This document shows positions 13,001-26,600 of a stretch of DNA of 64,000 bases, in pieces. The stretch comes from Romanomermis culicivorax (taxonomy: Eukaryota; Nematoda; Enoplea; Mermithida; Mermithidae). The position numbers and the translations under genes are program-made. The stretch lies in the NCBI GenBank assembly GCA_963922205.1, contig CAWUHX010000007.1, positions 2,728,001 through 2,792,000 of the forward strand, given 5' to 3'. The notes beneath the pieces were generated by a model. That model saw only the letters and a list, made by a program, of their open reading frames with translations. It was not told the DNA's origin and did not search any database. How positions within the stretch are numbered: position 1 is the first letter of the stretch; each line of letters starts with the position of its first letter.

Positions 13001-15372
13001 CGTCGCTCTCCATTTTATACGGCTCATCAGTAACACCTGCAAGACCTTCGATTGTTTCTGCTCTGGGAGTAATTTTTCGATCAATAGCAGTCCAGAATTT
13101 TGATGTCTGGAGGGATGTAACCTCTAGCTGATCATCATGAACCAGATGACGGATTTGAAGCTGTGGTAACTGTCAATCTTTTTATTTTAAATATGCTTCG
13201 AATATCAACTGTGTTAGCTATGGTTGCATTGATTTCTGCAGATGTGAACTGACAATTGAAATAGCTCCTTATACCAACTGCTTTAAAGTCCATCTTCAAA
13301 ATTTTGATGTTACCCTTGATGATTGATTTTCCCTTGACTTTTCCTCTTACTGTGATACAATTCGTCAACGGTCCAGCATCGATTATTTTCATCCAAGTAC
13401 AGTCGAAATAAATTTTCAGTTTATAAACTTTTTCCTTATTCGATTATGATTTCAGTTGATGATTTTTCTCATAATTTAACTACATTTGAATGGAGAGAAT
13501 GTGATTAATCTGGTTGTAGAACAAAAACTTTTGATAAATACCAAAAAATGATAATAACAAAAAATATTAGAGGCCTTATTATCTGAAAATGATTTACCAA
13601 GTTTGTGCTGATGCACTACGATATTTGCTTTGTTATAAATTCAAATCAAATTTGTCCTAGTTTACCAATAGAATTTTTGTAGTTATTTAGTATCCGAATG
13701 GATGTCAATATTTTTATGAAACTTGGTAAGTATGTGACCGTATACTCTGGCTGCAATGTAGTCAATATCGGCTTGAATTATTGATATTTTGATTATATGG
13801 CACACTAATTTGCATTTGAAGTTTTCTCAAAAGTATCGAAAATGTGCTTCAGTTTGTATACTTTCTAACGTATGTGATGACCATATTCCAACCAAACTAT
13901 ATGGGTATATATTCAGATGATCGGCCTGCAAAGCGTAAAAGTTTTAATTGAATTATTACAATTTCGGGAGAATAATTGCAATTTTAAACAATAATTTTTA
14001 TAATTTAATAGAAAAACAGCTATCACCTGTTTCATTATGGCACGCTCAAAGGTTCTCAAATTTTAATAAAACTTTGTGGTTATGTATCCAAGAGGTTCGG
14101 CCGTAAAATCAATGACACTCATATTTTGGCTTGATGGAATAGAAAAATGTGTAAATTTGGCTGATTAATAACTGTTAAAAATTAGAGTTTAAATTACAGA
14201 GTAAACCACTGTTCTGACGCTAATTTATACGTGTGTCGTGCATATACACTATACATTGCTGACAAAATATTATTGGTCTTCATCGTATAGCTGATTACTT
14301 GCAAGCCTTTAATGACTGTAGCCAAAAATCTCTAAAGTTGCAGAAAATTTTAACCTTTGAATTGATGTTTCAATGCGACTTTCAATTTTTTGATCGAATA
14401 AATACTGAAATATTGTTCAGTGCAAAAAAACTGTGTAAAATATGTATTTTTGCGGTACGATTAATTTTTCACTTATCACAACCTTGCTCGAACCTCAGAA
14501 AAATTGTGTTTTCCGCCGCGCCATGCAGGATGTTTTTTGGAAATAAGTTGACAGCGATTGAGAAACTGGCCCCTGGGACCGCTTGCACCAAACCCCTCAA
14601 AATCCTTCTATCGATTCAGTGGTAAAGGCGTCAAAATTAGCTGCTTCAGGCACGTAGCTGGGTCTGATAGTTTGGGCCGACTGATTTTTTTTGTGAGTAT
14701 ACATATAGTAAATTGAAAAACACATTGAATTGATCATTATTAGCTGAGAAAATCCTTATCACCTAAATCCGTAAAGGATTCTTCTACTTCCGTATGTGAT
14801 AAACACAATGGCGACACTGTCGTAAGCTAAGCTGCTGAGACTGCGGTTTCTAACTAGTAGCAGCAGAAGAAGAACTGGACAATGCATTAGATTCTTTCAC
14901 TTTGAAGAATGAAGAAATTAAGCTCTGTATTATTTCCACAATAAGGAATGTCTGAAAAATAAAAAATTTTATCGTTGCATGCACAACACTTGGCCTGAAA
15001 ATCAGCATGCAACAATTCATTTTTGCATAAAGCATAAGTATAATGTTTTACACCAAGTTCCTGTAATGAATCTTTTTGCTTGATGATATGAAGAAAAATT
15101 AAACTAAAGCAGGAACAAAATCGGTGTGAGTCATCTCGTAGGTTATTTCCTTAAATGCAACTGCAACTCTGACTGTACTGGAGCAAAAGTTCTATAGAAA
15201 GAAATTCAGCCTTATCGTACGGAAAATCAAATAAACGATTAGAAAAATTACACTGCACTAGATTTGAAAATTTCAGCGCAAATCCGGCCCAGAAGTATAC
15301 TAGATTACTAGATCGAATGAATACATTGACTTGGCAACACTGTGATGCAGTGTCGATGCGTTGTTAGATTAG
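10075..15372. other. No gene seen; AT-rich intergenic DNA
   Basis: Only short ORFs are present (the longest at 11220-11504, 12374-12919 and 14299-14625), none with recognisable domains, convincing splice partners or homologous copies. The stretch near 10150-10350 is nearly all A/T. Near 12440-12500 there is a GGGTCAGCCAG motif shared with repeats at 37.3-37.7 kb. Confidence 0.5.
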
Positions 15373-15383
15373 CACGCATTGCG
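15373..15383. repeat. Target site duplication of MULE-like element, left copy
   Basis: CACGCATTGCG is repeated exactly at 16538-16548 on the other side of the element. Mutator-type insertions duplicate 8-11 bp. Confidence 0.65.
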
Positions 15384-15404
15384 ATTGGGTAGCAGATCCG
15401 CTAC

Positions 15405-15478
15405 CTAGTGCACTTCTGCTACCTAGTGCACATCCGCTACATAGTGCACATCCGCTACCATAGTCACATTCGCTACCA
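15405..15478 (-). repeat. Tandem array in left TIR (about 17-bp unit)
   Basis: About four copies of a CTACCTAGTGCACATCCG unit with small changes, tandem and direct. The same unit occurs in opposite orientation at 16482-16530. Confidence 0.85.
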
Positions 15479-15932
15479 GACGTGAAACAATGCAAAAAAG
15501 ATATTGTTACCATTTTCATGAGGATTTTCCGAAGACAAAAATGATTGAAAGAAAATAATAACATGAATGACGGTAAGCAGTCTGTGTCGTGGAAAATATT
15601 TTTTTGTCACTTTTATGGAACCGTGTGCAAAAATGGTTGAAAGGACATAATACTACAGGGTCTACCGAAATATAAGTCACTAATGAGTAAAGGCTGCCAA
15701 TAAAACTATCAAAATGACCAATCAGAGACATTTCAACGAGTAAAAAATATTATTAACCTATCAAAGTGACGACACAAGCTCTCGGGTCACAGAAAAATCA
15801 GTCCAGATGGACATTTCTCATTCATAACGTGTACAATTATGGACTTTGGTGATGCAAATATCGTTTTGAGTTCAAAATTGAAATAAATATCATTCAATAT
15901 GCGTCTCAAGTGGATCCAGGACGGATCTATGA

Positions 15933-16175
15933 ATTTCGACAGAAAACTTCGATCTTCATAATGGCGAAACTAATGACTACTGGGTTTGCGTCGAATGCGA
16001 AAGATTAACAGAAAATGGCGATAAAAATCGAGAAAGACCGTGTCAAATTATGGTGATTAATGGTCGAATAATCAAAAACCCTGACGTTGGCCATCATGCT
16101 CTTTGCACAGGTTACACTGTAGATTCTTCATATGTTTTGTCCCCTATTCAAAATGAAGCAATGGCCAAAAATTAA
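15933..16175 (+). pseudogene. FLYWCH/WRKY-like zinc-binding remnant of a MULE
   Basis: An open frame of 80 codons ending in TAA holds DYWVCVECERL, a spacer, then PDVGHHALC. The Cys-x2-Cys followed later by His-x-x-x-Cys with GHH fits FLYWCH-type fingers, which occur in nematode proteins and at the N-terminus of many MULE transposases, where they bind DNA. Upstream the frame is closed by stops, and no transposase follows, so only the finger survives in this deletion derivative. The family assignment rests on the pattern alone. Confidence 0.4.
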
Positions 16176-16481
16176 AATTGATGTAATAAAATACAAAGGC
16201 AGAAATTGGAAAATTGAAAACAAATCAAGTGACAGTGATCCAAAGATATTCTTGTTTGTAATTTATGTAACACTTTCACTATATATGGCAAGTAGAACAT
16301 GTTGATGCAAATGTTTTGCAACCGCATGTTTTTTCAATTTTTAATGAATGAAATTAATTATTTTTTGCGGTATATGCGTCATCTAATTGGTAAAAAATTG
16401 CGAGTTGTTTTAAATGAGCCTAATAATGCCTACGTTATTCGATGTTAATGTGACTTCTTACTTATATTCCTTCGCAGAAAG

Positions 16482-16530
16482 TAGCGGATGTGCACTAGGT
16501 AGCGGATGTGCACTAGGTAGCGGAAGTGGC
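16482..16530 (+). repeat. Tandem array in right TIR
   Basis: About three copies of GTAGCGGATGTGCACTAG, the reverse complement of the left array unit. Confidence 0.85.
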
Positions 16531-16548
16531 ACCGACCCACGCATTGCG

Positions 16549-19500
16549 TACTTCTTACAGTAAGTTCAGTGCATTCTAGTCAACTTGGCGTAGCAAGATG
16601 TATTTCGTGATCAGTTATGTAGTCTGTTTTTCAGATGCTTGTAACCGAAAAAAGATGAAATAAGGTATACAATCGCGTGTTCGCACACTATACTGTATTA
16701 CGGGGAAAAACGCGGGAATTAAAATTTGACGGAATTGAAGGCTTTCGTTAGGAAAAAATTGCAAATGAGAAAAAAATTTTAGCACGTGGTTCTCATTTAA
16801 TGAAAAAAACAGTGGGAGTTAAGATTGTGGTACAATTAGTGTCTTTTGGAAAGTTGAAATCTCAAAATCCGGCACATCGCGCCGCAGCGCTGGTCATTTG
16901 CTTAGCTTTTTCTGCACAGTGCGAATATTTTTTTAGCCGGTCGTTTCTCTTTTTTTGGACATTTCTCGCACCGGACAGAAATTGTTTTTAAAAGATTTAT
17001 CCAGTTTAGTAAAGAGTTTAGTCTCAGTTTACCGCCGCCGGTTAATCGATTTCCAACATACAGTCAACAACGATATTATCTCAGCACGAAATTCTGCATG
17101 CTCCCCTCCTCAGCTACGTGCTTGTGCTGCTTGCATCAAACTCTGCACTGCAGAACTTTCAAATAGGATCCTTTGATTTGGATGTCTGATACCTCAGTAT
17201 TACTCGAAAAATTTTGTCAATTTAGCCAGGTTAATGGGGGAAAATTTTTAGCTGTACTGTTTACCGCCCATTGGCTACAAATTTTCTTCATTCATTACAG
17301 TAATGCTTTACTAGTTTTTCCATGTCGAACTTACTTTCATGGGTTGCATTGATAATTTTAAAATAAATGGATGAAAGAAAATCGACCTTTCTAAACGTCG
17401 TTGGTGCAAGCGAACACCACCAAACTTAATTCGTGTTAGCGTCCCCTCATTCACTAAGCAATATTCTGCTCGAAGTCACAGCAGAAATTGAAAAATCCTT
17501 TAACGTTGTCGAAAACACAAATACACGAAGTATGTACCGCATCCGTTCGGCTACAGGACTCAGAGCAGACCTTTCATGTGCTTGCCGACGTTAGTTGCTT
17601 TTCTAAAATAATTACTACTTCTCTTCTGTCTTTTCTTTTCTCATCAATCTTCTCATGTTTTTTTTCTCTGCCATTTTTCACTTCTTTCCGTAAGTCATAA
17701 AATTTTTAGCAGTACATTTTGGGAAATTGTTTTTTAAACAAACTAAGGTTGGATTCTTTTTGTGGTTCTTCAGGCCGCTTTCCAAGGATGCTCTTTGTTA
17801 ATCCTCAGAAAAGAAATCTGATGAGGAAGTGCAACTTTCCCTCATCATTTTTCAATCTTTTACATCTTGAGAAAAAGCAAGAATATATTGGTCTGGAAGA
17901 TTTCAGGTTCAATCAGTTTATCAACAAGCCGTTATAATGGATCGATCCCAATAATTTCTTTAGTATTTTAGAGAAAAATCACTGAACCAAAAAGAAGAAT
18001 GGTTCCCTCTTCCTGAAATACAAATAACGTCTAATTCTAGTCATTATTCTATTCTTTCCGTTATCACTGAGTATAAAATTTCCTCCAAATTGCCAGCAAT
18101 GATTATAAATCTTTTTTTGTTAGCCTTCCCTCTTCATCATTTTTCATTTAGAATGGACCAGCATTGTTCTGGCCCGTTTTTGTCAGGCTCCTCTTTCCAA
18201 TACCAAGCTAGAAATCCGAGTTTTTTACGACCAATAGCTAAAATTTATGGAAATTGGAGTTGAATCCGGTCAATGACGGCTATAAATAAAATTGGCGGCG
18301 TTTCTGGGGCTGGCTTTTTGATAGATAGAGAATGGTGAAGGATAGAAAATCCTTATCACTCTTTTTATCGTCTAATCTTCATTTTCAGGTCTAAAAAATT
18401 AAGGCTCGGGTAACGGGGAGTATATCTCTGTGTGTGTGTGTGTGTTGTATGATGTTTTTGCACCATTTCATCATTAGCTGGGAGGCAGCCCTCGAGCTAA
18501 GAAAGAGTTAAGCCTTCATTGTTAGACGATTTGGCGTGTATGTTAAAGGCCAAAAACCTTTTGGCGTCTTTCAGTACTATAACAAAATTGACGTGTTATT
18601 GAAAAATTTCAACGTTTGTTATTAAGACATTATTTTTTACCTTTATTTTACTGGCTCCTTTCAATATTTTAGAATTTTAAGAACGCATGGTTCTATTACA
18701 TTAACTCTGTATGGCCTCGAAATAGGATGTGAAACTTTTCGCTGCTCTTCTCAATTTATCCTCGTTTGGGAATTTGTTACTCTATACCCAAACAAGCATC
18801 GAAGTCTCGGGTACCGCATGATAGGATAAAATGGTTACAAACTTGCAGTGGTATTTTTAAAAAGAACTTGAAGAAAACTATTTAATTTGTGACAATTTTT
18901 GAAATTTTGCGATGGCCAAAAGGACTATAGTCCATTTTTTCCAAGTGCCTCGGAAAAAAGTATGTTCATGCTAATAATAAACAACCTGCGCACGCGCCCG
19001 CCTTTGTTCTGTAGCAGTTAGGACTGAATCTTGAAAAAATAAAGTGTTTGCTTGCGAAGCTAGTCCTTCTCAAGTTATACTATATGAAAAAGGCTCTAAG
19101 ATGTCTTGCTGGTCAAAAAAATTATTCTTTAAACTCCATTGAAAAGACAACGATTTTTCGGAAAAACGCGTTCTTTAATGGTTTTTTGTACACAACGCAA
19201 TCACTTTTTGTACACAAAGCAGTCCAGTATCATCTTCCGAGGTAAAGTTTGAATAGTAAGATGATTTGAAAGATGAATCTGACTTTAAGACAACCACATA
19301 GCTCTCCATTCTTATGATTCACTCCTACACCGTGCTGAAGCCGTTTAAATGCAAAGCTAGAGCTCATGCTAAGATAAGTTTGATGTTCTTGAAAAAACAT
19401 TAAAATCCATTTTTTGAGATGGCAGATGCAGCGAACTTACAACGAAAGTTCTATTCCACTTATCAACCGCATTCAATAAATTCTTTATTCATGATTGAAA

Positions 19501-20163
19501 TTCGTTGGTAAAGATTTTTGTGAACGAGCGAAATCTATCCCTCCCGTTGAGGCTGACATTTTAGAGTAAATGAAAAAATCTACAAATAGTCGAAAAAACT
19601 CTTCCAATAGACTTGCTTTGCTACCAGTCATGTGTGTCAACTGTAGCTTTTTCACACTTAAAGTTCTTGAACTATAACACTATCTGCTTAAGCTGTACTC
19701 ATTGTGGTTTCAATTTTTACTGCAGGTGCTGCATTATCTCACTGGAAAAAGCTTTGGCAAGCAATGCTGAATTCTCAATTTTTCAGCTGCACTGAGTAAG
19801 CAAAGTTGCACTTTTTAAAACTTTTCTACCGCTGTACGAACGTACGCTGGCGTTCGTCGGTCGAAATTCCTGTCAGAAGCGTATGGAACATCGGATGGTC
19901 AATTCCACAAGCGTTTCTCCTATGCACGTAGACTGCGTAAAATTTCAGGCCAGTTCTTAAATTTTAGCTCTGTGCTGTTTTTTCAGGACTTCGAAAAATC
20001 CAAAACCTTATTTTTCCTTATGGTCGCTGCAGTGACACATTTTTTGGCGGGTATTTTATGAAAACTTCCGTTTATTATTGTTATCAGACATTATGTTTTA
20101 CTCTCACACAATCGTTTTGCGTTCAGATTTCTATCTGATGATTTTAATTTCATATTAGCATAA
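16549..20163. other. No gene seen; upstream region of the channel gene
   Basis: ORFs here are short and have no recognisable domain. A TG microsatellite lies at 18429-18444. Any promoter or 5' untranslated exon of the channel gene should be here, but I cannot point to it. Confidence 0.45.
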
Positions 20164-20630
20164 ATGATAGCCAGTTATGAATCGATAAAAATTGTATTAC
20201 TATCGCTAATGGTTATGAATTTTTGGGTGTTTTCGGCTTATAAACAGCAAATCTTGGCCGAAAATTACGAACTAAACAATAATTACGACGACGAAGTTTT
20301 GGTCGACGATTTGGCGTCGGGCGTGGAAAAAGTCGTCAATATTAAAAAAAATGCTCATTGGAAAAAAATGGTCGACAACCACACTTTACCTTTTGTAACA
20401 ACTCAAATGATGATGTTCGAAGAATGTAGCGACGAAGAAGTACGTCAATGGGGCAGTAAAATCGTGCAAAAAATGTTGGTCGGTTACGACGACATATCGG
20501 CGCCGTTGGCCGCCGGCGTTGACGTCGAAGTCGACGTTACTATACAAGCTGTTTCGGAAATTTCTGAAATTTCGTACAGTTTCAAAACAGACATCTATTT
20601 GAGCCAAAAGTGGCCCGATCCGGCTTTGAG
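20164..20630 (+). CDS. Channel exon 1: signal peptide and N-terminal ligand domain
   Basis: Encodes residues 1-155 and two bases of codon 156. ATG at 20164 is preceded by an in-frame TAA. The hydrophobic stretch IKIVLLSLMVMNFWVFSA is the signal peptide core. NHT near residue 76 is a possible glycosylation site. The exon ends TTGAG before GTAATC (phase 2). Its base composition is clearly more GC-rich than the flanks. Confidence 0.9.
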
Positions 20631-23600
20631 GTAATCCTATAATCCTGTTTTTCTTGATAATAGCATAATTTTGACAACGTGAATAGTGAGCAATAATGCT
20701 GCGTCATGTAATCTCCTCTTCAAAAACCTAATCCGCAGTATAAGAAAATATAAAACGATGTGCGTGCAACAATAGTCCGTCTGATTATGCATGAATGATT
20801 CTTATTCTTCTGCAGGTCTTTTCTCTGAGCAGGTGTTGATTTCGAACGGTGAAAATAGGGTTTATTCTCCTGGTTCAATCATGTGAGGTACCATGTATTA
20901 TGCTACACTAGCTACTTTTTGATGACCATGTGTTCCAAAGAAAAACGGAAAATTGTTAGTATCCTCAACTAATCTTTGACAATTTCTTGAGTAAAAACAA
21001 CGTTGTTTTAAAACAATTTTGAGAACAAAACTTATATTTGTCCTTTTACAATTTAGAAGCATTTTATAAAGACAGACTACATACAGATTAATCTAGCCGT
21101 TCAGTAATTTAGTGACCCCTAGCGGTATGCTTCCTATAGTCTATTACTTTTAAAGCGGCAGTCGCGCGACGTAGGTTTATCAATCTTGACACACAATTTT
21201 CCTCAAGTGGAAAACTGTAGCAAGGCATCGTCTTCCATGAAAACTGGAAGGCCACAGTAATATACACAATATCAGATGCGTGTCGAAACTTAAATGCACT
21301 TGTCGAGTAATCAGTTTGTTTCTTTACCGAAAAAATTTTTATTTGATTACATTAATTATAGTCTGTTTTTTATAAAATGCTTCCAAATAAAAAAGTGACA
21401 CAAATCAGTACTGTCGTCAAAATCCTTTATATAGAGCTCTTATCGTAAAATTTTTCACTCGAAAAATTGTTAGAAGTGAGGTCAGTTTGTTCACAAATTT
21501 CCAGTCCTCTTTGGTATACGGTTTATCAGGAAATCGTGAAAATCTGAAATAGTACTTGCTTTCCACTTTCATTATTTGGAAGCATTTCAAGTAAAATAGA
21601 CTATAGGTCACTAATTTTTCCGCGTTGAAATTACTTACACGAAGTCGCTCTAGGTGTGATTTCAAAATAAATAGACTGTAGTATCCTGAGCGACTGTTGT
21701 ACACAAAGAGCTGCTGACACTGGTGAATTTCATAGTAACTTTCCAGTAGTTCATTAGTGAATCGATTTATTAACAAAAACACCCAAAAATTGAAATTCTA
21801 AAGAGTGTGAACCTTAGAGACTGAATGACAGAAAGTTTCACATTCATTCCCGAAAATCTGTAACAACGAAGGCCTTCGCAAACCACTCAATGGAGGACTG
21901 GACCTGCAGAACAACAAAGAGATCGGACTAAGTTGTTGGTGCATCTGGAAAGTGTACGCCCCACTGACGAACTATTGAACTGAGCGATTGGAGAAAGTAA
22001 CTTTCTGTTGGTTCTGATTTCAGAACTCATATCTCCAAAAAATTCTTCTGCTTGACTGATGCACTGTGAATCGCAGTCAGTGAAAAGTTAAAATCGCACT
22101 CTAAAAATAATATTTGATTAAAATATAATATTAAGCAGACTGTAATTTTGACAAGTTTATACTAACGGTTTCAATTCGAAGAATATTTCCCCTGTTCCTC
22201 ATGATGAACTAAATGAGTATATTTGATGAACGAGTTTCATGCAGTTCTACTGCTAGTAAAAAAACTGAAACTCTACGAATACTTTGTTCTATCGTGGTGT
22301 CAATTTTGCGTTCTTCTATTACTTGCTTCTTGTCATGACTTTCCGACACGTGTTTCTCGAGAAAAAATCTTTAACTAACACAAATTCTCCAATCATCAGC
22401 GAAGAAGAAACATCCCGGAAAGGGACCAAAGGTTTTATCGATTTGAATCCATTATAAGAAGTCTGTGTGGAAAAGCGTATCATCCGGTGACATCAGTAAT
22501 TTGATAAAAATTAACTTCGGGTCCTTTTTGTTTTAGAATGCTTAAAAAAGAACAGAATGGGATAAACAAAAAATCAATGCACATTACATAATAGTAAGAA
22601 CATCAGTCTACGGTTTTCAGGTATGATGTTTATACCAACTGTCTGGTCAACCTATCCTTGAGTTACAAGGTCATCGAAAAAGTTTGGAATCCCAACGTCT
22701 GTTTCGTCAATAGTAAAAAAACTTCGATCCACAGTAGCCCGATGCCTAACATTTTTTTCGTCATTTTTCCCAACGGTACGGTTTGGACCTCCTATAGGGT
22801 GCTTTTGGAGGCGCCATGCACCATGGATTTCACGACTTTCCCCATGGACGAGGCCAGATGCGAATTGATCATCGAAAGTTATTCCTTCAATATTGGAAAA
22901 GTGAGATATTATTCAAAAGGCGTCTTCAGGAAGTTGATAATATTTTTGGCGATCTTTTAACAATTTTTCATGTGTGCAATCAATTTTTTTAATTTATTTC
23001 TTTTCTCTATTCCTCCACGAATCGTGAGCTATAGCGTGTCACGAAAACTAATTAAACTAATAACATTGCCTGTTGTGCAGCGCGAAATGTACAGTCACCC
23101 CGTCCTGCAAATTCCTAACTCGAAACTTTTCCCAAAGTTTTGAACAAAAAGCATTTTCCCAAGCTCAAAAAACGCTGCATAGAGAATGATCAAAATGGAG
23201 TCGTTTACTTTTTTTAAACTCAAAAGTACTCAAAATCTGGAAAATTTTATGAGCTTAAGAACTAAATTCCACAGAATTAAAAGTAAACACGAAGGAAGGA
23301 CGAACAAATAAATGTAAAAAGGGATTAATCATAAAGTAAAGAAAGGCCAAGTTTGAGCAAAGAATTGGCATTATGGTCTGTTTTTTGTTAAATGTTTGCA
23401 AGTTGAAAAATAAGAAAAAATAAGTACCGCTTCAAAGTCCGTTACAAAAACCTTTTACTTTAGTGTTTCGTACAAAAAAAGTAACCGTTAATCGAGTTCG
23501 TTTACAAATTCTAGTCTCATGCGACATAGGATTCAGCAGGAAATAGTAAAAATATGAAATAGCACTTGTTTTCCATTTTACTATTAGCTGGTGACCTTTC

Positions 23601-26600
23601 GGTTCAGTCCTTTCCACGTGTAAGATCGATCACTTCAGTGCACATGCTTGAAAATTGAAAAATGACAGAAATTAGCACTGTCGTCAAAATCTTCAACAGA
23701 AAACTTTTATTATATGGCCTTCATCATGCTTACAAATTTAAAAGTGACGGAGAATAAGTACCGCCACCAAAGTCTGTTACACAGAGTTTTAACTGAAGGA
23801 GTTTTTACTGAAAAAATATTAGGATAAATTAGGTAGGCTCACAAAGTTTCAGTGCTATGGTTTATCCGAAAAAGATAGAAATATGAAGTAGAACTTGCTT
23901 CTCATTTTTAGAATTCATAAGAATTTCAGGGAAAAACAGGCTAGAACTTTTGACTTGAAAATATGCTATTGGTTCGTCGAGTATGTTTACAGAATTTCAG
24001 CACAAGTCACGTGGCAGAAAATCGTAAAAATATGCAATAGTATTCATTTTCCTGCTCTATAGTTTTAGAGCACTGCCGGAAAGAACAGAGTATAGGTGAT
24101 GGTGAAGCCTCATAGTCTGTTCCTTCAAAACTGCATTGAACTGTGAAACGTGGTAAAAATCCCGATTCTTTTCAAGTAGATGATTTTTTAAACATTTCTG
24201 CTGGAATATTCTTTCAGGTTCGACTGGCCTGGAAAAGATACGGTTCACCGGTGGTTGTTGAGCCTCACAATGTCAAAGTACCAGAATACAAGTTATATAA
24301 ATTTAATCATTTCGCTGAAAGGTTCGAATACCCTCCGGGGCTCTGGGATCAACTAGTAAGTATACATTTTTTCTTATTGAAAAAATGCCTGTTGTGCGAT
24401 TTATGACGTCATTAAACAGTAAACAAGTAAATTAACAATCCAGTGTTAAAAACGGCACTTTAAGCGGTGTTAAAGTTGAGCGATATACACGAACGTGAGT
24501 CAGTTCTAACACCTGTTAAATTAACACGAGAATTTTATCCTGCTCTCCTCCAGGATTAACGGTGAGTTAGTGCACTTTTTTTCTAAAATCTGAAATAAAG
24601 TAGTTTTTTCTTTTGTGTGATAGATGTTTTAGACATTCTATGTTCGAATCAGGACGTTTTCGGGTCGTACAAATCCACTTGAAAAATATAATGATACTGA
24701 ATTTTGGATAAGATACAAACTGACCAAAAATAACGCGATTCAGTTGATAGATTTACTGGAAGAAAATTTAAATCGTTACACAAAACGCAGTTGCCATGTT
24801 TCGTCGGCTTTACAGGTACAATTAAATAAAAATTTATTATGCAAATGGACCACCATATTTTGTCAAATCGGTGAACACAGGATATTTGGAAAACCAGGAG
24901 CCAGCGAACGATGCCATTCTCTTTTTATAATATTCAAGTTTGGTTGCTGTGGCTTCTTTTTCAATTTCAATGAGTTCCTTTTGTGCTTGATCATTTTAGT
25001 TTGCATAGTTTCTGCATTATTTTAAGAGTTGAATTGTGGCAGCGCTATTAATCTACAGCATGGTTTTCACTTGAAAATTCTGTGATACAGTACATCAAAT
25101 CCAAATTTAAAATCATAACCACTTTCAAGTTCCTCCACTTGTCATTCAATTGCTCTTTGGAGCGCTTTTTAACATTTGGGTTAGATTTGAATGCTTCCTC
25201 AATGGCATCCCACGCTGAATTTTTTGCATGTACTGACTTCGAATCAGTTTTTTTTTATTTTCAATAGTGTCAGCACATTCGGAAGTGCATTGCAATAAAA
25301 ATTCGGTTTCTTCTATGTCGAAATTATGAGTTCTTTCACGATATTTACCAGAATCCATTTGAACAACATACATTCAAAATTGAGAACAGAATCAGAGAAG
25401 CAAATTTCGCTCAAATAAGCAAGAAATATAGACTATTTTTTATTTTTGTTGTTTTTTGGCAAGTCTATTCTTGCCCAAAGGTTAAATTTGGAAGTTTAGC
25501 ACTGCTCAAAATCTTTAACACCGTGTTAAGAAATTTAGCACCGAGTTAAGCAAGCAGCCGTTGATCCACGTTCGTGCATACCGCTTAAATTTGGGCCGTA
25601 TGCACGAACGCTGCTTAAGCTAATCCAGTGTTAAAAACGGCACTTTAAGACACGATTTGTGAGAGAATTCAGAGCTTTGTTGTGATAAGTAAAAAATTAA
25701 CCTTATCTGAAAATCACATATTTGGTGTAACTTGATGCGCTAAGAATGAAAATGATATTCAATTTGTCTGAAAGTCAAAACTCGCATAGTTACAGTAAGA
25801 CGAAAGTTGGAAATTTTCGATTTTTCCGATTTTTGACGTAAACTTTTTTTAACTTTTGCAAGTTAAGATACGTCTGACATCGTGTCCTGAAAATTTACCC
25901 AATAGGCCAATGGATGGGCCACAATTTACTGTATGATTCATTAATGTAAAGTGCTTAGTAGGAATACAGTGGTGCTTGAAACATCAAGTTTTGAGAGCAA
26001 AAATTTTCATTTTTTTCACAAAAATCACCATATATACTGCTAAATCTCAGAAGGACCAAAAAAATCCCTATGCAATAGATAGCTTACGATGTCTTCTAGC
26101 TGCTGACAAAGAATTACGGAAATTCATGTACTGCTAGAGAGTCACACAACCTGAGATTTGAACACTATCTTATAATTGAATTTTCTGGATGTTCTGACCT
26201 CCACTGTGGAACTACTAGAGCTTTTCAATTTTTAAAAATGAGACAGTAATACAAGTTTCGTATGGTGAATATTAATATAATTCCCAAACTCATAAAAAAA
26301 ATCGACCCGCTACAGTATCCCAAAGTTTGGAATTTTCACATTTTTCAGCATTTTTCTGTCTATTTATGTGACTTGAGATATATCGGCCTAGGCATTTAGT
26401 AATTTTATTATTGATGCAGATTTGATGTATTAGGTGCATGCTCTATAATGTGGTATGAAAATGTTTTCCAAATTGTGCATTTTACTGTTTTAAGAAGTTT
26501 TTAAATGTCCAAAATCAGACCGTAAAAATGGTGGAAATGCAGGCTTCTCTCCACGAAAATGACTATACATGTACTGCTAAAGCCAAAAGCACCCTATACA

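Larger units (their letters stand above)
15384..16537. mobile_element. Non-autonomous MULE-like element with minisatellite terminal repeats
   Basis: The 1154-bp element is bounded by an 11-bp direct repeat. Its ends start GGGTAGC...TCCGCTACC on one side and, in reverse complement, GGGTCGG...TCCGCTACC on the other. Inside each end is an array of about 17-18-bp units (CTAGTGCACATCCGCTAC, inverted at the right end). A cysteine/histidine-containing coding remnant at 15933-16175 resembles the zinc-binding domain often carried by Mutator-like elements. The target size, TIRs and that domain together favour a MULE; a foldback element of another superfamily is the alternative. Confidence 0.65.

Noticed and set aside
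13135-13392. Minus-strand ORF of 85 codons
   Set aside because: Protein-like in places but no domain, no splice sites in a sensible position and no second exon.
15405-16530. Regular 17-bp repeats considered as a CRISPR array
   Set aside because: Units are directly tandem with no unique spacers, and the DNA is clearly eukaryotic.
21417-21782. Minus ORF of 121 codons
   Set aside because: Mostly covers the TATAGTC MITE in intron 1; the sister copy at 36.1 kb does not keep the frame.
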